Origin: Rhodococcus_G sp042754225
Lineage (GTDB): Bacteria; Actinomycetota; Actinomycetes; Mycobacteriales; Mycobacteriaceae
Length of the DNA stretch: 64,000 nt
Direction of reading: 5' to 3'
Assembly (NCBI RefSeq): GCF_042754225.1
Contig: NZ_JBHZAH010000012.1
Coordinates: forward strand, 1 to 64,000
This document shows, in pieces, positions 25,110-33,921 of this stretch; the stretch's first letter is position 1; every line of letters begins with the position of its first letter. The notes under the pieces were generated by a model, which was not told the origin of the DNA, made no database searches, and saw only the letters and a program-made list of their open reading frames with translations. A program made the translations under genes and the position numbers.

Positions 25110-25519
25110 GTCGTGCCTCTCGTGAGGACGGTTACGGTGCGCGTGTGCGCATCGGAGTCGAACGTCGGGAGGTGGATCGATCCGGGCCTTCGGTAGGTCC
25201 AGAGACAGCGTCGGCGCCGTCGGGTAACAGCCGCCGAACCGAGAGTGTCGGGCAGGCGACGGTTGTCAACACAGTCCATCCGGGGTCGGTATGAAAACGG
25301 ATGTGGGACAGACTGTTTGGTTTGTGACATGCCGGTGGCGGAAACCGGTACCCAGCCGGGAGTCGACGGTGACGGTTCGGTCGCCGGGCGCCGAAGCGCT
25401 CGCCGGCGCCCCAGGTCGTCTGTGGTTCACCTCACACTGCTTCCTGACTATATTAAGGCATAGTCAGGGTGTGGGCGGTGTTACGTCCTTCGAAGGCCTG
25501 ATCCAGATGGGAGCATCCG
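25110..25519. other. Intergenic region between mspA and the SDR gene
   Basis: 410 bp between divergent genes; it holds the promoter of the porin operon and the operator-like palindrome at 25444-25467. Nothing else is recognised. Confidence 0.5.
25444..25467. promoter_or_regulatory. Perfect 8+8 bp palindrome, probable operator of the SDR gene
   Basis: CTGACTAT, 8-nt spacer ATTAAGGC, then ATAGTCAG: perfect inverted arms, AT-rich against a GC-rich background, 52 bp before the SDR start. The form suits a TetR or MarR/HxlR dimer. No regulator gene is adjacent. Confidence 0.6.
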
Positions 25520-26212
25520 ATGCAGATCGAAGGAAGCGTGGCCCTGGTCACCGGCGCCAACGGCGGCCTGGGGCGAGAGTTCGTGCGGCAGTTCCTCGAG
25601 CGCGGCGCGAGGAAGGTGTACGCCGCCGCCCGCAGGGACCTGGACTGGTCCGACGGCCGCGTCGTTCCGCTCCGCCTCGATGTGACCGACTCGGATTCGA
25701 TCGGCGCGGCGGCCGAGTCGGCGGCGGACGTGACGGTGCTCGTCAACAACGCGGGCGTGATCGGCGCCGGGTCGTTGTTGTTCGCGCCGATCACGGAGAT
25801 CCGGGACACGTTCGAGACAAACGTGTTCGGCCCGTTGCAGGTCGCTCGTGCGCTCGCGCCGACGCTGGCCGCAGCAGGTGGTGGCGCGATCGTGAACGTG
25901 CACTCGGTGCTGAGCTGGCTGGCAGTCCCCGGCGCGTACAGCCCGTCCAAGGCGGCGCTGTGGGGACTGACCAACGCGTTACGGCTCGAGCTCGCCGGCC
26001 AGGGGACGCACGTGCTCGGAGCCCACCTGGGCTACGCCGACACGCCGATGACAACCGGCCTCGACGTCCCGAAATCGGATCCACGCGACATCGTCGAGCG
26101 CATCCTCGACGCCCTGGACGCGGGCGCCGACGAGGCCCTCACCGACGAAGTGACACGGCGAGTGCGTTCGAACCTGTCCACCCACACCACCGGTGCGATC
26201 AGGGCCAACTGA
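25520..26212 (+). CDS. Short-chain dehydrogenase/reductase
   Basis: 230-residue classical SDR. Cofactor motif TGANGGLGREFV (about 11-22), NNAG at LVNNAGVIGAG, catalytic Ser in NVHSVLSWLAVPGAYSPSKA with the YxxxK Tyr and Lys. The length is at the short end, and the substrate loop is brief. GGGAG lies 6 nt before the ATG. A palindromic operator lies in the promoter region. It is followed after 14 nt by a thiolase, suggesting a catabolic or fatty-acyl/ketone pathway, but the substrate is unknown. Confidence 0.88.
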   Translation: MQIEGSVALVTGANGGLGREFVRQFLERGARKVYAAARRDLDWSDGRVVPLRLDVTDSDSIGAAAESAADVTVLVNNAGVIGAGSLLFAPITEIRDTFETNVFGPLQVARALAPTLAAAGGGAIVNVHSVLSWLAVPGAYSPSKAALWGLTNALRLELAGQGTHVLGAHLGYADTPMTTGLDVPKSDPRDIVERILDALDAGADEALTDEVTRRVRSNLSTHTTGAIRAN

Positions 26213-26226
26213 AAGGGAGAACTGTC

Positions 26227-27393
26227 ATGAACTCAGCAGTCATCGTGGATGCCGTTCGCACCCCACTCGCCAAGGGCAAGCCCGGCGGTGCGTATGCCGA
26301 GATCCATCCGGTGGATCTGCACGCGGCGTCGCTACGGGCGGTCGTCGACCGCACCGGTATCGACGCCGCTCGGATCGACGACGTCATCAGCGGCGCCGTG
26401 GGCCAGATCGGCGAGCAGTCCGGCAACACCGCACGGTGGGCGCTCCTGGCCGCCGGGTACCCGGAGACGGTGCCCGGCGTGACCGTGGACCGGCAATGCG
26501 GAAGCAGTCAGCAGGCGCTGCACTTCGCCGCCCAGGGTGTGATCGCGGGGGCGTACGACGTCGCGGTCGCGTCGGGCGTCGAGTCGATGAGCCGGATCCC
26601 GATCGGCAGCCAGACCGTCGGAAAGGACTTCCGCGGCTCGCAGGTCAAGGCCCGGTACGGCGATGCTCTGGTGCCGCAGGGAATCAGTGCCGAACTCATC
26701 GCGCGCAAGTGGAACCTCACGCGCACCCAACTCGACGAGTACTCCGCGATGTCGCACGAACGCGCCGCGCACGCCTGGAAGGACGGCCTGCTCGACAGTC
26801 AACTCACCTACGTGAACGACCTGCGAACAGACGAGACGATCCGGCCCGGCACGACGACCGACGTGCTCGCTGGGCTTCGCCCCGCGTTCTACAGCGACGA
26901 GTGGGCGGCGCGCTACCCGGACCTCGACTGGAAGGTGACCGCGGGCAACAGCTCACCGGTCAACGACGGCTCCGCCGCGGTGCTCGTCACGAGCGAGCAG
27001 GCGGCGGCCCGGCTGGGGTTGCGGCCGCGGGCCCGCGTGCACTCGTTCGCCGTGGCCGGGGACGACCCGATCCTGATGCTGACCGGAATCATCCCGGCAA
27101 CCCGCAAGGTGCTCGATCGCGCCGGGCTCACCCTTGCCGACATCGACGCGTTCGAGGTGAACGAGGCCTTCGCCTCGGTGGTGCTCGCCTGGCAGGCCGA
27201 GACCGGCGCCGACCTGAGCAAGGTCAACATCAACGGCGGCGCCATCTCCATCGGCCACCCGCTCGGGGCCTCCGGCGCCCGGCTCACCACCAGCCTGGTC
27301 AACGTGCTCGACCAGGTCGACGGCCGGTACGGCCTGCAGGTGATGTGCGAGGCGGGCGGACTGGCAAACGCCACCATCGTCGAGAGGCTCTGA
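26227..27393 (+). CDS. Acetyl-CoA acetyltransferase (thiolase)
   Basis: 388-residue thiolase that cleaves or condenses 3-ketoacyl-CoA. The acyl-accepting Cys lies in VDRQCGSSQQALHFA (about residue 90), with the later motifs NEAFASVVLAW, GGAISIGHPLGASGARL (catalytic His) and a C-terminal CEAGGLANATI with the proton-shuttling Cys. ATG at 26227 follows GAAAGGGAGAA. It sits 14 nt after the SDR and is probably cotranscribed. Which chain length or pathway it serves cannot be told. Confidence 0.9.
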   Translation: MNSAVIVDAVRTPLAKGKPGGAYAEIHPVDLHAASLRAVVDRTGIDAARIDDVISGAVGQIGEQSGNTARWALLAAGYPETVPGVTVDRQCGSSQQALHFAAQGVIAGAYDVAVASGVESMSRIPIGSQTVGKDFRGSQVKARYGDALVPQGISAELIARKWNLTRTQLDEYSAMSHERAAHAWKDGLLDSQLTYVNDLRTDETIRPGTTTDVLAGLRPAFYSDEWAARYPDLDWKVTAGNSSPVNDGSAAVLVTSEQAAARLGLRPRARVHSFAVAGDDPILMLTGIIPATRKVLDRAGLTLADIDAFEVNEAFASVVLAWQAETGADLSKVNINGGAISIGHPLGASGARLTTSLVNVLDQVDGRYGLQVMCEAGGLANATIVERL

Positions 27394-27608
27394 ATCACTT
27401 TCTCCCCCAACCCGAGGCGGGCGTGCAGCATGCGGGGAGCCCGTCGCGTAGACGGTGTCCGGGACGGTGGTCGCCGCTTGCCGAGGCGCGGTATGCGGTC
27501 GGCTGTTCGTGGGGGAGGTTCTCGATCAGGTGCCGGAACCGGTTTGTCTCGGCCTGCACCCCGTTCGGCGTTCAGGTCGTCGGCGCCGACCGGACCGACC
27601 GGGTCTGC

Positions 27609-28301
27609 CTAGGCGGTAACCAGACTGTTTCGGGTGAGTGGAGTCCCGAAGTATCCAACGTCGGGGTCGACGACAACGGTCTTGGCCTCGCCTTGTCGGG
27701 CCAGGGCGTCACGGGCCATCTGCTCGAACGAGATCTTCTCCGGCCCCCCGATGTTCTCGATGCCACCCAGTGGTTCGCCTTCTGCCACAGCGGCGACGTT
27801 GGCCGCGAGTTCGTCCACGGCGATGGGCTGGATCAGCGCGTCCGGTACGTGCACTTCGTCGCCGACAGTCATCGACGCCGTGATCCTGTCGGTGAACTCG
27901 GCGAACTGGGTGGAGCGCACGATCGAGTAGGGAATCTCGGCCTCCTCGATGAGCTTCTCCTGCGCGACCTTCGCCCTCAGGTATCCACTCAGGGGTAGCT
28001 GGTCCGCACCGACGATCGACACCGCGACGTAGTGCCCAACGCCCGCCGCCGCCGCGGCGGCCTCCAAGTTGGTGGTCGACGTCGTGAAGAACTCCATCAC
28101 CGGACCGTCCTCGAACGATGGCGAGTTGGACACGTCAACGACGACGTCGGCACCGGCCAGAGCCTCGGCGAGGCCTTCCCCGGTCAGCGTGTTGACGCCG
28201 GTATTGGGCGACGCTGCCACCGCTACGTCGCCGTGGTCCCTCAGTTTGTCAACCACTTTCGACCCCAGCATCCCGGTGCCACCGATCACGACGATCTTCA
28301 T
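27609..28301 (-). CDS. NAD(P)-binding NmrA/SDR-atypical protein
   Basis: 230 residues, an atypical short-chain dehydrogenase. N-terminal motif VVIGGTGMLGSKVVDKLRDH is the glycine-rich dinucleotide loop; VVDVSNSPSFEDGPVMEFF and YSIVRSTQFAEF are typical of the nucleoside-diphosphate-sugar epimerase-like group. The YxxxK catalytic pair is not evident: Lys occurs in GYLRAKVAQEKLIEEA. GGAAGG precedes the ATG at 28301; the longer frame upstream lacks support. Such proteins can be redox sensors or reductases of unknown substrate. Confidence 0.8.
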   Translation of the reverse strand: MKIVVIGGTGMLGSKVVDKLRDHGDVAVAASPNTGVNTLTGEGLAEALAGADVVVDVSNSPSFEDGPVMEFFTTSTTNLEAAAAAAGVGHYVAVSIVGADQLPLSGYLRAKVAQEKLIEEAEIPYSIVRSTQFAEFTDRITASMTVGDEVHVPDALIQPIAVDELAANVAAVAEGEPLGGIENIGGPEKISFEQMARDALARQGEAKTVVVDPDVGYFGTPLTRNSLVTA

Positions 28302-28553
28302 GGCCTTCCTTCCAGAGTCTCTGCCGGCGCGTAGACGGCCAGGCCCGTCGCAACGGACGACCCGCATGCGCGCCCCGGATTTGCATGGTGATCCGCAATG
28401 TTGGCGCAGAACAAGACTAAGCCGTCCGTGGTGGTTTTCACAGCGGGAGGACCGTACCGGAGGATTCACGGGCAGCTCGCCGAGGCGTTCGTCGCCGCTC
28501 ACATCGACTTCGACCGCGACCGAGACTACTGAACAACTCCGAGCAACTCGAAG

Positions 28554-29042
28554 TTACTGGCCCACAGCCTTTCTGAAGACGAGGAGTTTGGACGTGGCGT
28601 GCTGTCGGACATCGCCGAACTGGTTGATCGTGTCTTGTTCGGCGGTGACGATGCCGCGGTTCGGATCACGGCCGGAGACCTTGATGTCGGTGATGGTCAC
28701 AACGACGTGCAACAGGTCGCCGGGTCGGGTGGGCGACGGCCACGTCAGATCGACGCCGGCCCCGATGATTCCGTTCGCGAAGGGCAGCCCGCTGGTGACG
28801 AGCAGGCGCATCGTGACGGCGGCGGTGTGCCATCCACTGGCGGCCAGTGCGCCGAAGAATGTCGACGCAGCCGTCTCTTCGCCCAGATGAAACGGTTGCG
28901 GATCGAACTGTCGGGCGAAGGCGATGATGTCCGCGGCAGTCATTTCCTGGGTATCGGTGCGGTAGGTGGTGCCGACCACGAGGTCGTCGAGCCACAGACG
29001 CGCCGTCACAGTGCTTCCGATCGCATGTGCCGATAGTGCCAT
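28554..29042 (-). CDS. MaoC-like dehydratase/hydratase
   Basis: 162-residue hot-dog protein of the MaoC family, which hydrates 2-enoyl-CoA. The motif FARQFDPQPFHLGEETA gives the active-site Asp and His, followed by AASGWHTAAVTMRLLV. The second half contains DLTWPSPTRPGDLLHVVVTI. I chose the ATG at 29042; a longer frame to 29147 adds Arg-rich residues with no family match, and overlaps the next gene's 3' end. The ribosome site is weak. Upstream genes on the same strand are redox enzymes, suggesting a loose catabolic operon. Confidence 0.82.
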   Translation of the reverse strand: MALSAHAIGSTVTARLWLDDLVVGTTYRTDTQEMTAADIIAFARQFDPQPFHLGEETAASTFFGALAASGWHTAAVTMRLLVTSGLPFANGIIGAGVDLTWPSPTRPGDLLHVVVTITDIKVSGRDPNRGIVTAEQDTINQFGDVRQHATSKLLVFRKAVGQ

Positions 29043-29112
29043 CCTCGGTGTTCGGTCGGCGGCAAACCACCGAGGACGGCGACGGTCAGTGGATTTCGCC
29101 GGGCGATCCACG

Positions 29113-29865
29113 TCACCCCACAGCGTCGGCCAGACCCAGCCCCGCAACTCGCGCCGGGCCGGTCCGCGGGGCGTTGGCGGACCGGGCGTGTGCGATGAAC
29201 CGCCCGTGTTCGGTGTCCGGGAACCGGTCGAGCGCAGCGCGCACCTCGGGTGCGGGCAGGTTGGCGCCGAACAACTCGGCCCCGGGCTCGAGGCGAACCC
29301 CTTCCGCGAGTGGGCCGGCGACGACCGGATCGAAACCGAGGTCGTCGACGATGCCGGCGACGACGGCGAGGTCCGCGGGACTGTCGCCGGCGATCGCGAT
29401 GGCTTTGCGGCCGGGAGATCCGGGTGCCCGGGCCTCGTCCTCCAGGTCGTGATAGCCGATGTGGTTCAACGCCTTCACCACACGCGATCCGGCCAGGTAC
29501 GCCTGGACGGTCTCGCTCGAGGACGACTCCGGGTCGGTGAGGTCGTCGCGGTCGCCGTCGATCTCCCACCAGTAGTTCATCGCGTCGACGACGATCTTGC
29601 CGTCGAGTTCCGCGACGGGGAGGGAGCGGAATTTGCCGAGCGGCAGCGCCAGGACGACCACGTCGGCGTCGGCCGCGGCGTCGGCGGCGGTCGTCGCGGT
29701 GGCGCCGGGGGTCAGGACCTCGACGGTCAGTGCGATGGCGGCCGGGTCGCCGGAGCCCGCGATGAGCACGCGGTATCCGGCGGCCAGTGCGAGCCGGGCG
29801 ACAACGGTGCCGAGCTTGCCGGCGCCGAGGATGCCGAGGGTGCGTGATGTGGTGACGGCGTGCAT
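29113..29865 (-). CDS. F420/NADP oxidoreductase-family protein
   Basis: 250 residues. N-terminal motif LGILGAGKLGTVVARLALAA is the NADP-binding fold of the NADPH-dependent F420 reductase group (pfam 'F420 oxidoreductase'), with VVVLALPLGKFRSLP and ALNHIGYHDLEDEA next. Members either transfer hydride between NADPH and F420 or act as generic dinucleotide-binding reductases. Two flavin/F420-fold (luciferase-like) genes lie just upstream on the same strand, so coenzyme F420 or flavin chemistry is plausible. Precise reaction unknown. Confidence 0.8.
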   Translation of the reverse strand: MHAVTTSRTLGILGAGKLGTVVARLALAAGYRVLIAGSGDPAAIALTVEVLTPGATATTAADAAADADVVVLALPLGKFRSLPVAELDGKIVVDAMNYWWEIDGDRDDLTDPESSSSETVQAYLAGSRVVKALNHIGYHDLEDEARAPGSPGRKAIAIAGDSPADLAVVAGIVDDLGFDPVVAGPLAEGVRLEPGAELFGANLPAPEVRAALDRFPDTEHGRFIAHARSANAPRTGPARVAGLGLADAVG

Positions 29866-29902
29866 GGCAGCTCCGTTCTCGGATGAGTCGGCGGGTGTGG
29901 TG

Positions 29903-30934
29903 TCAGCCGGCGAGGATGTCGCGGACCAGGGGGATCACCTTGCGGCCGTAGAGGTCCACGGCCCGCAGCCGGTCGCCGGTTGTCAGGGCACCGACGGTGT
30001 AGACGAGGTCGAATCGGGCCACGTCGAGGTCCGTGATGGTGCGGGCGATCCGTGGTGCGACGGTCTCGGGTGAGCCGACGTACATCGATCCGTGCTCGAT
30101 CTCGGCGTCGAACTCCTCGCGACGGATCGGGGGCCAGCCGCGCAGGGCGCCGATCCGGTCGCGCATCGTCCGGTAGTGCGGCCAGAACAGCTCCCGGGCC
30201 TGCTCGTCGGTGTCGGCGAGGAAGCCGGGGGAGTGCATCCCCACCGGGTGCGCCATGGTGCCGAACTCGGCGGCGGCGCGGCGGTAGAGCTCGACGTGAC
30301 CGGCGAACCGCTGTGGGGCTCCGCCGATGATCGCGAGCATGAGCGGCAGTCCGTGGCGGGCGGTGCGGATGATCGACTGCGGGGACCCGCCCACGCCGAC
30401 CCACGTGGTCAGCCGGCCGGAGTCGGTCTTGGGGAAGACGTCGGCGTCGTCGAGCGGGGCGCGGAACTCGCCGCTCCACGTGATCGGCTTCTCGTCGAGG
30501 AGCTTGACGAACAGGTCCAGTTTCTCCTCGAAGAGCCGGTCGTAGTCGCGCAGGTCGTATCCGAAGAGCGGGAACGACTCGGTGAAGGAGCCGCGACCGA
30601 GGATCACCTCGGCTCGTCCGTTCGAGAGTCCGTCGACGGTGGCGAAACGCTGGAAGACTCGGACGGGGTCGTCGGAGCTGAGCACGGTGACGCCGGAGCC
30701 GAGCCGGATGCGGGAGGTGCGGGTGGCGATCCCGGCGAGCACGGTCTCCGGTGAGGAGATCGCGTACTCGGGTCGGTGGTGCTCGCCGACGGTGAAGACG
30801 TCGACGCCGAGTTCGTCGGCGAGGACCGCCTCGTCGACGACGGCACGAAGCGCCGTGCCGAAGGACTCGGGCCGGCCCGACTTGTCGGCGGGGAGGTCAC
30901 CGAAGGTGTCGAGGCCGAATTCGATCGTGGACAT
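29903..30934 (-). CDS. LLM-class (luciferase-like) flavin-dependent oxidoreductase
   Basis: 343-residue TIM-barrel monooxygenase of the bacterial-luciferase family using FMN or F420. Diagnostic segments: FTVGEHHRPEYAISSPETVL, IRLGSGVTVLSSDDPVRVFQ, and GRAEVILGRGSFTESFPLFG; the C-terminus holds EIEHGSMYVGSPETVAPRIA. Complete. A truncated paralogue ends 20 nt upstream of its start on the same strand, indicating an ancestral tandem pair. Confidence 0.88.
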   Translation of the reverse strand: MSTIEFGLDTFGDLPADKSGRPESFGTALRAVVDEAVLADELGVDVFTVGEHHRPEYAISSPETVLAGIATRTSRIRLGSGVTVLSSDDPVRVFQRFATVDGLSNGRAEVILGRGSFTESFPLFGYDLRDYDRLFEEKLDLFVKLLDEKPITWSGEFRAPLDDADVFPKTDSGRLTTWVGVGGSPQSIIRTARHGLPLMLAIIGGAPQRFAGHVELYRRAAAEFGTMAHPVGMHSPGFLADTDEQARELFWPHYRTMRDRIGALRGWPPIRREEFDAEIEHGSMYVGSPETVAPRIARTITDLDVARFDLVYTVGALTTGDRLRAVDLYGRKVIPLVRDILAG

Positions 30935-30953
30935 GGTTGTCTCCCTGCGAGGG

Positions 30954-31319
30954 TCAGGCCGCGGTGTCCGCGGCGAGGAGTTGGCGTACTCGAGGTGCGA
31001 CCTCGGTGCCGAAGAGTTCGATGGTGCGGGCGCGGGCGTTGCGCGGAAGGTGCATGATGTCGTACTCGAGGTCGAATCGACTCAGTCGCAAGTCTCGTGC
31101 CGTCGCGGCGATCTTGTGGGCGACCGTCTCGGGTGAGCCGATGTAGAGGGCGCCCGTATGAAGTTCGGCCTCGTAGCGGTCCCTGGTGGGTGCGTAGAAG
31201 CCGCTTTCGGCGGCGACGCTCTCGACGAGCGGCTGTCGGTACCGCCACCAGATCTCGCTGGCCTCCTCGTCGGTATCGGCGACGAGGCCGAGGGAGTGCT
31301 GACCGATTCTCTTCACTCT
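30954..31319 (-). pseudogene. C-terminal fragment of an LLM-class oxidoreductase
   Basis: About 120 codons that match the last third of the neighbouring luciferase-like gene: LGLVADTDEEASEIWWRYRQ parallels PGFLADTDEQARELFWPHYR, and LHTGALYIGSPETVAHKIAA parallels IEHGSMYVGSPETVAPRIAR. The first ~220 residues, including the flavin-binding parts, are missing. The frame stays open upstream only because it runs antisense through the doxX gene. The break lies within about 20 bp of the doxX stop (31340), consistent with a deletion or rearrangement that joined doxX to the remnant. Confidence 0.8.
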
Positions 31320-31339
31320 CCGTTGTGCTTCCGGGAGGG

Positions 31340-31756
31340 TCAGTTGATCGAGAACAGCGGGCCGGTGAGGGTCAGCCCGAGATCGCCGGTGTGGGCGAAG
31401 AACGCGAACAGCATCAGTGCCGCGCCGGCCAGCGCGATGTCCTTGTTGAACTGGATCATCTCCATCTGCCGGGCCCGCGGATCGGTCTCGGCCCAGAAGT
31501 TGTGCATCAGTGCCGCCGTCGGCACCAGGAACGCGACCAGCAGTAGCGAGCCGAGATCGGCCCACACGCCGAGCAGCACGCTCAGCCCGCCGACGACGAG
31601 GATCGCCCCCGACGCCAGGACCGACAGCTGCGGAACCGGCAGCCCCTTGGCGCCCGCGTACTGCGCCATCGCCTTCGACTGCGTCAGGTGGCCTGTCGCG
31701 GAGGACAGGAACAGGGCGGAGAAGAGAATGCGGCCGATCAGGATGACGATGTCCAT
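31340..31756 (-). CDS. DoxX-family membrane protein
   Basis: 138 residues with four hydrophobic helices (LIGRILFSALFLSSATGHLT; GAILVVGGLSVLLGVWADL; LLLVAFLVPTAALMHNFW; IALAGAALMLFAFFAHTG). DoxX-type proteins are small membrane proteins implicated in thiol/redox balance and in quinone-linked oxidation. GGAGG lies 7 nt before the ATG at 31756. It is divergent from a marR gene with three operator-like palindromes between, so it is probably the regulated target of that repressor. Confidence 0.86.
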   Translation of the reverse strand: MDIVILIGRILFSALFLSSATGHLTQSKAMAQYAGAKGLPVPQLSVLASGAILVVGGLSVLLGVWADLGSLLLVAFLVPTAALMHNFWAETDPRARQMEMIQFNKDIALAGAALMLFAFFAHTGDLGLTLTGPLFSIN

Positions 31757-31853
31757 TGTTTCCTCCAGTGAGCGGTATGGGGCGGGGAAGTGTGAGGGCG
31801 GCTGGCGATACACCGCGTGGCCGCCGCCTTCGGCTGCGGCCTGTGACCTCATG

Positions 31854-31935
31854 ACTTCAACAATGAAGTGAAAGTTACTCCGCATGACTTCAAGATGCAA
31901 GTGATTCTGGGTTCCGTTGACTTCAATCGTGAAGC
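31854..31935. promoter_or_regulatory. Three MarR-type operator sites between doxX and marR
   Basis: ACTTCA-N4-TGAAGT at 31854-31869 is perfect; ACTTCA-N4-GCAAGT at 31887-31902 is partial; ACTTCA-N4-TGAAGC at 31920-31935 has one mismatch and ends 12 bp before the marR ATG. All have the same 16-bp size and are spaced 33 bp apart centre to centre (three helical turns), which would put bound dimers on one DNA face. Confidence 0.75.
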
Positions 31936-31947
31936 TATGATGTGTCC

Positions 31948-32457
31948 ATGGATGTCACTGAGGAGCCCCGTTGGCTCGACGATGAGGAGAACGACGCCTG
32001 GATCGCGCTCGAGAGCGTGTTGATGCGGCTGCCGTCTGCGCTGGACGCACAGTTGCAGCGTGATTCCGGGATCAGCCATTTCGAGTATCAGGTGCTGTCG
32101 GGGTTGTCTATGGTCGACGACCGGACGCTGCGGATGAGTGACCTGGCCGCGTTTGCGGGCGGCTCGCTCTCGCGCCTGTCTCAGGTGGTCGGCCGGCTCG
32201 AGAAGCGCGGCTGGGTCGGCCGTTGCCCGGACCCGAGCGACGGCCGCTTCACGATCGCGACGCTGACGGAGGAGGGCTGGGATGTGGTGGTCGCTGCGGC
32301 ACCCGGCCATGTCGAGGCGGTGCGCCGCTATGTGTTCGACAACCTGACCCGCGCGCAGGTCCGGCAGCTCTCCACCGTGGGCCGCCGGATCGTGCACGCG
32401 GTAGACCCGCAGCATCCCGCGCTGGTCGGATTGCCGAAGGCGAACACCTGGGCATGA
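31948..32457 (+). CDS. MarR-family transcriptional regulator
   Basis: 169-residue winged-helix repressor. The DNA-binding region runs ISHFEYQVLSGLSMVDDRTL, then MSDLAAFAGGSLSRLSQVVG (recognition helix) and wing GRCPDPSDGRFTIATLTEEG. The ATG at 31948 is preferred; a GTG two codons upstream is possible. Three palindromes upstream fit autoregulation plus control of doxX. The inducer is unknown; MarR regulators of doxX-like genes usually sense phenolics, quinones or oxidants. Confidence 0.9.
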   Translation: MDVTEEPRWLDDEENDAWIALESVLMRLPSALDAQLQRDSGISHFEYQVLSGLSMVDDRTLRMSDLAAFAGGSLSRLSQVVGRLEKRGWVGRCPDPSDGRFTIATLTEEGWDVVVAAAPGHVEAVRRYVFDNLTRAQVRQLSTVGRRIVHAVDPQHPALVGLPKANTWA

Positions 32458-32803
32458 GCAGGTCCGGCTGTCGGAGACAGCGCACCTGGCGTCGGGCTTT
32501 CGCACTGACTGACCGAAGCCCTTGTCGTGAACGAAGAAAGGTGCCCTGAAATGCACGAATAGGGGAGCATTCAGGGCCAAGCCCGTACCAGTTCGAGGAG
32601 CATCTTTCAGATGAACAAGTCTGGGAACGTCCACCGCGGTGTTCTCGACGACTCGACTGACTGTTGAGAGAGAACACCCTTCGACGTGGAGACATCGAAG
32701 CCGAAACAACGATCCTGAACTACTCCACAGGGCGTAGCGGACGTGTCATGACCGAACCCGTGAAGGACGCCAGTAGAGCCAGAGGTGGTCGAGTACGCCC
32801 GCT
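32458..32803. other. Intergenic region with an inverted repeat
   Basis: 346 bp between marR and the DUF389 gene. GCCCTGAAATGC (32543-32554) and GCATTCAGGGC (32567-32577) form an 11-bp stem with one bulge and a 12-nt loop, which may be a terminator for marR or a mobile-element scar. The sequence is less coding-like than its surroundings and I see no gene. Confidence 0.45.
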
Positions 32804-33727
32804 GTGATCGAGGCGGATGTAGCGCGTGCCTGCGCGAATGATGTGCTCGCCGCGTTGACCGCTCTGGATCTGGTGCGGACGGGCGGAATCTTGTTCGAGC
32901 TGACGGGGACCGTGCTTTCCTGCGCCGGGGAGCGGGCGGACGCTGCGGCTCCGACACGGCCGGACGGAACGGTGGTGTGGGAGCAGTTGCTCAGTCAGGC
33001 GTGTGAGGGGGCCCGACTCACTCCCACGTTCCTGACGTTTCTGGCGATCGCGTTCCTGCTGTCGGCGGTAGCCGTGGCGACGGCCTCGCCGATGACCCTG
33101 GTCGGCGCGATGGTGGTTGGGCCCGAATTCCGGCCGCTGTCAGCACCTTCGGTGGGTCTGGTCCGCCGGGACATCGGGCTCGTGCGGAATTCGGCACGTA
33201 CCCTGGCCATCTCGTTTCCGGCGGCGATGGTGGTCACCGCGCTGGCCACAGTGCTGTGGACTCGCCTCGGCTGGATCGGGGTCGGTGATGTCGAGAACGC
33301 TCGCGCCTTCGATTTCATCTACGAGGTGGGGCCATTCTCGCTGGTGGTGGCGCTGCTGGCGGGGGCGGCAGGCATGTTGGCGCTGGTCACCTACTCCTCC
33401 ACGGTCCTGGTGGGTGTGTTCATTTCGGGGACGACGGTGCCAGCCGCCGGTTTGGCCGTCGTCGCGGTCTTTGCGGGAAAGTGGAATGTGGTGCTGAGCT
33501 CGCTTGCACAACTCGGCGTCAATCTGATCGGCATTGTGCTCGCCGGGGTGGCTGTGCTGCTGTTGTTGCTGCTGCGGGACGGTCGCCAGGGCGGGTCGGT
33601 CATGCGCCGGGAGCCCCGTTCCGGACCGTCTCGGAGGCGCGGAGTTCCCCCGGCCACCGCGGGGCCGCGCAGCCCGACGTTGCGGCCAGATCGTCCCATC
33701 CCGGGCGAGCGGGAGTGCCAGGACTAG
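32804..33727 (+). CDS. DUF389-family membrane protein, N-terminally short
   Basis: 307 residues with six or so hydrophobic helices (LTFLAIAFLLSAVAVATA; MTLVGAMVVGPEFRPLSAP, the DUF389 signature; LAISFPAAMVVTALATVLW; SLVVALLAGAAGMLALVTY). Function of the family is unknown; it may be a transporter. Relatives normally carry 35-45 further residues of a soluble N-domain before the point matching IEADVARACANDVLAAL. Here only ten in-frame codons lie upstream before a TAG, so the GTG at 32804 is the best start and the protein appears truncated. A polar Arg/Pro-rich tail ends it. Confidence 0.75.
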   Translation: MIEADVARACANDVLAALTALDLVRTGGILFELTGTVLSCAGERADAAAPTRPDGTVVWEQLLSQACEGARLTPTFLTFLAIAFLLSAVAVATASPMTLVGAMVVGPEFRPLSAPSVGLVRRDIGLVRNSARTLAISFPAAMVVTALATVLWTRLGWIGVGDVENARAFDFIYEVGPFSLVVALLAGAAGMLALVTYSSTVLVGVFISGTTVPAAGLAVVAVFAGKWNVVLSSLAQLGVNLIGIVLAGVAVLLLLLLRDGRQGGSVMRREPRSGPSRRRGVPPATAGPRSPTLRPDRPIPGERECQD

Positions 33728-33921
33728 CCGCACGCTTGCCCGCTGACTGCGGAGGGAGTGGTTCCTCGTCGGGCCCGGCGCCTACTCTTCAGGCGGAGAA
33801 GTCTCCTGAGCATCCGGCCGCCTGTCATTGGTCCCCAGTTCCACCGACACGAACGGTCAGTGGAGAGCGAGGCCTGTCACAGTGGCGCAAGTGTGGCCGG
33901 GCGATGGAACGGCACTCCCGC

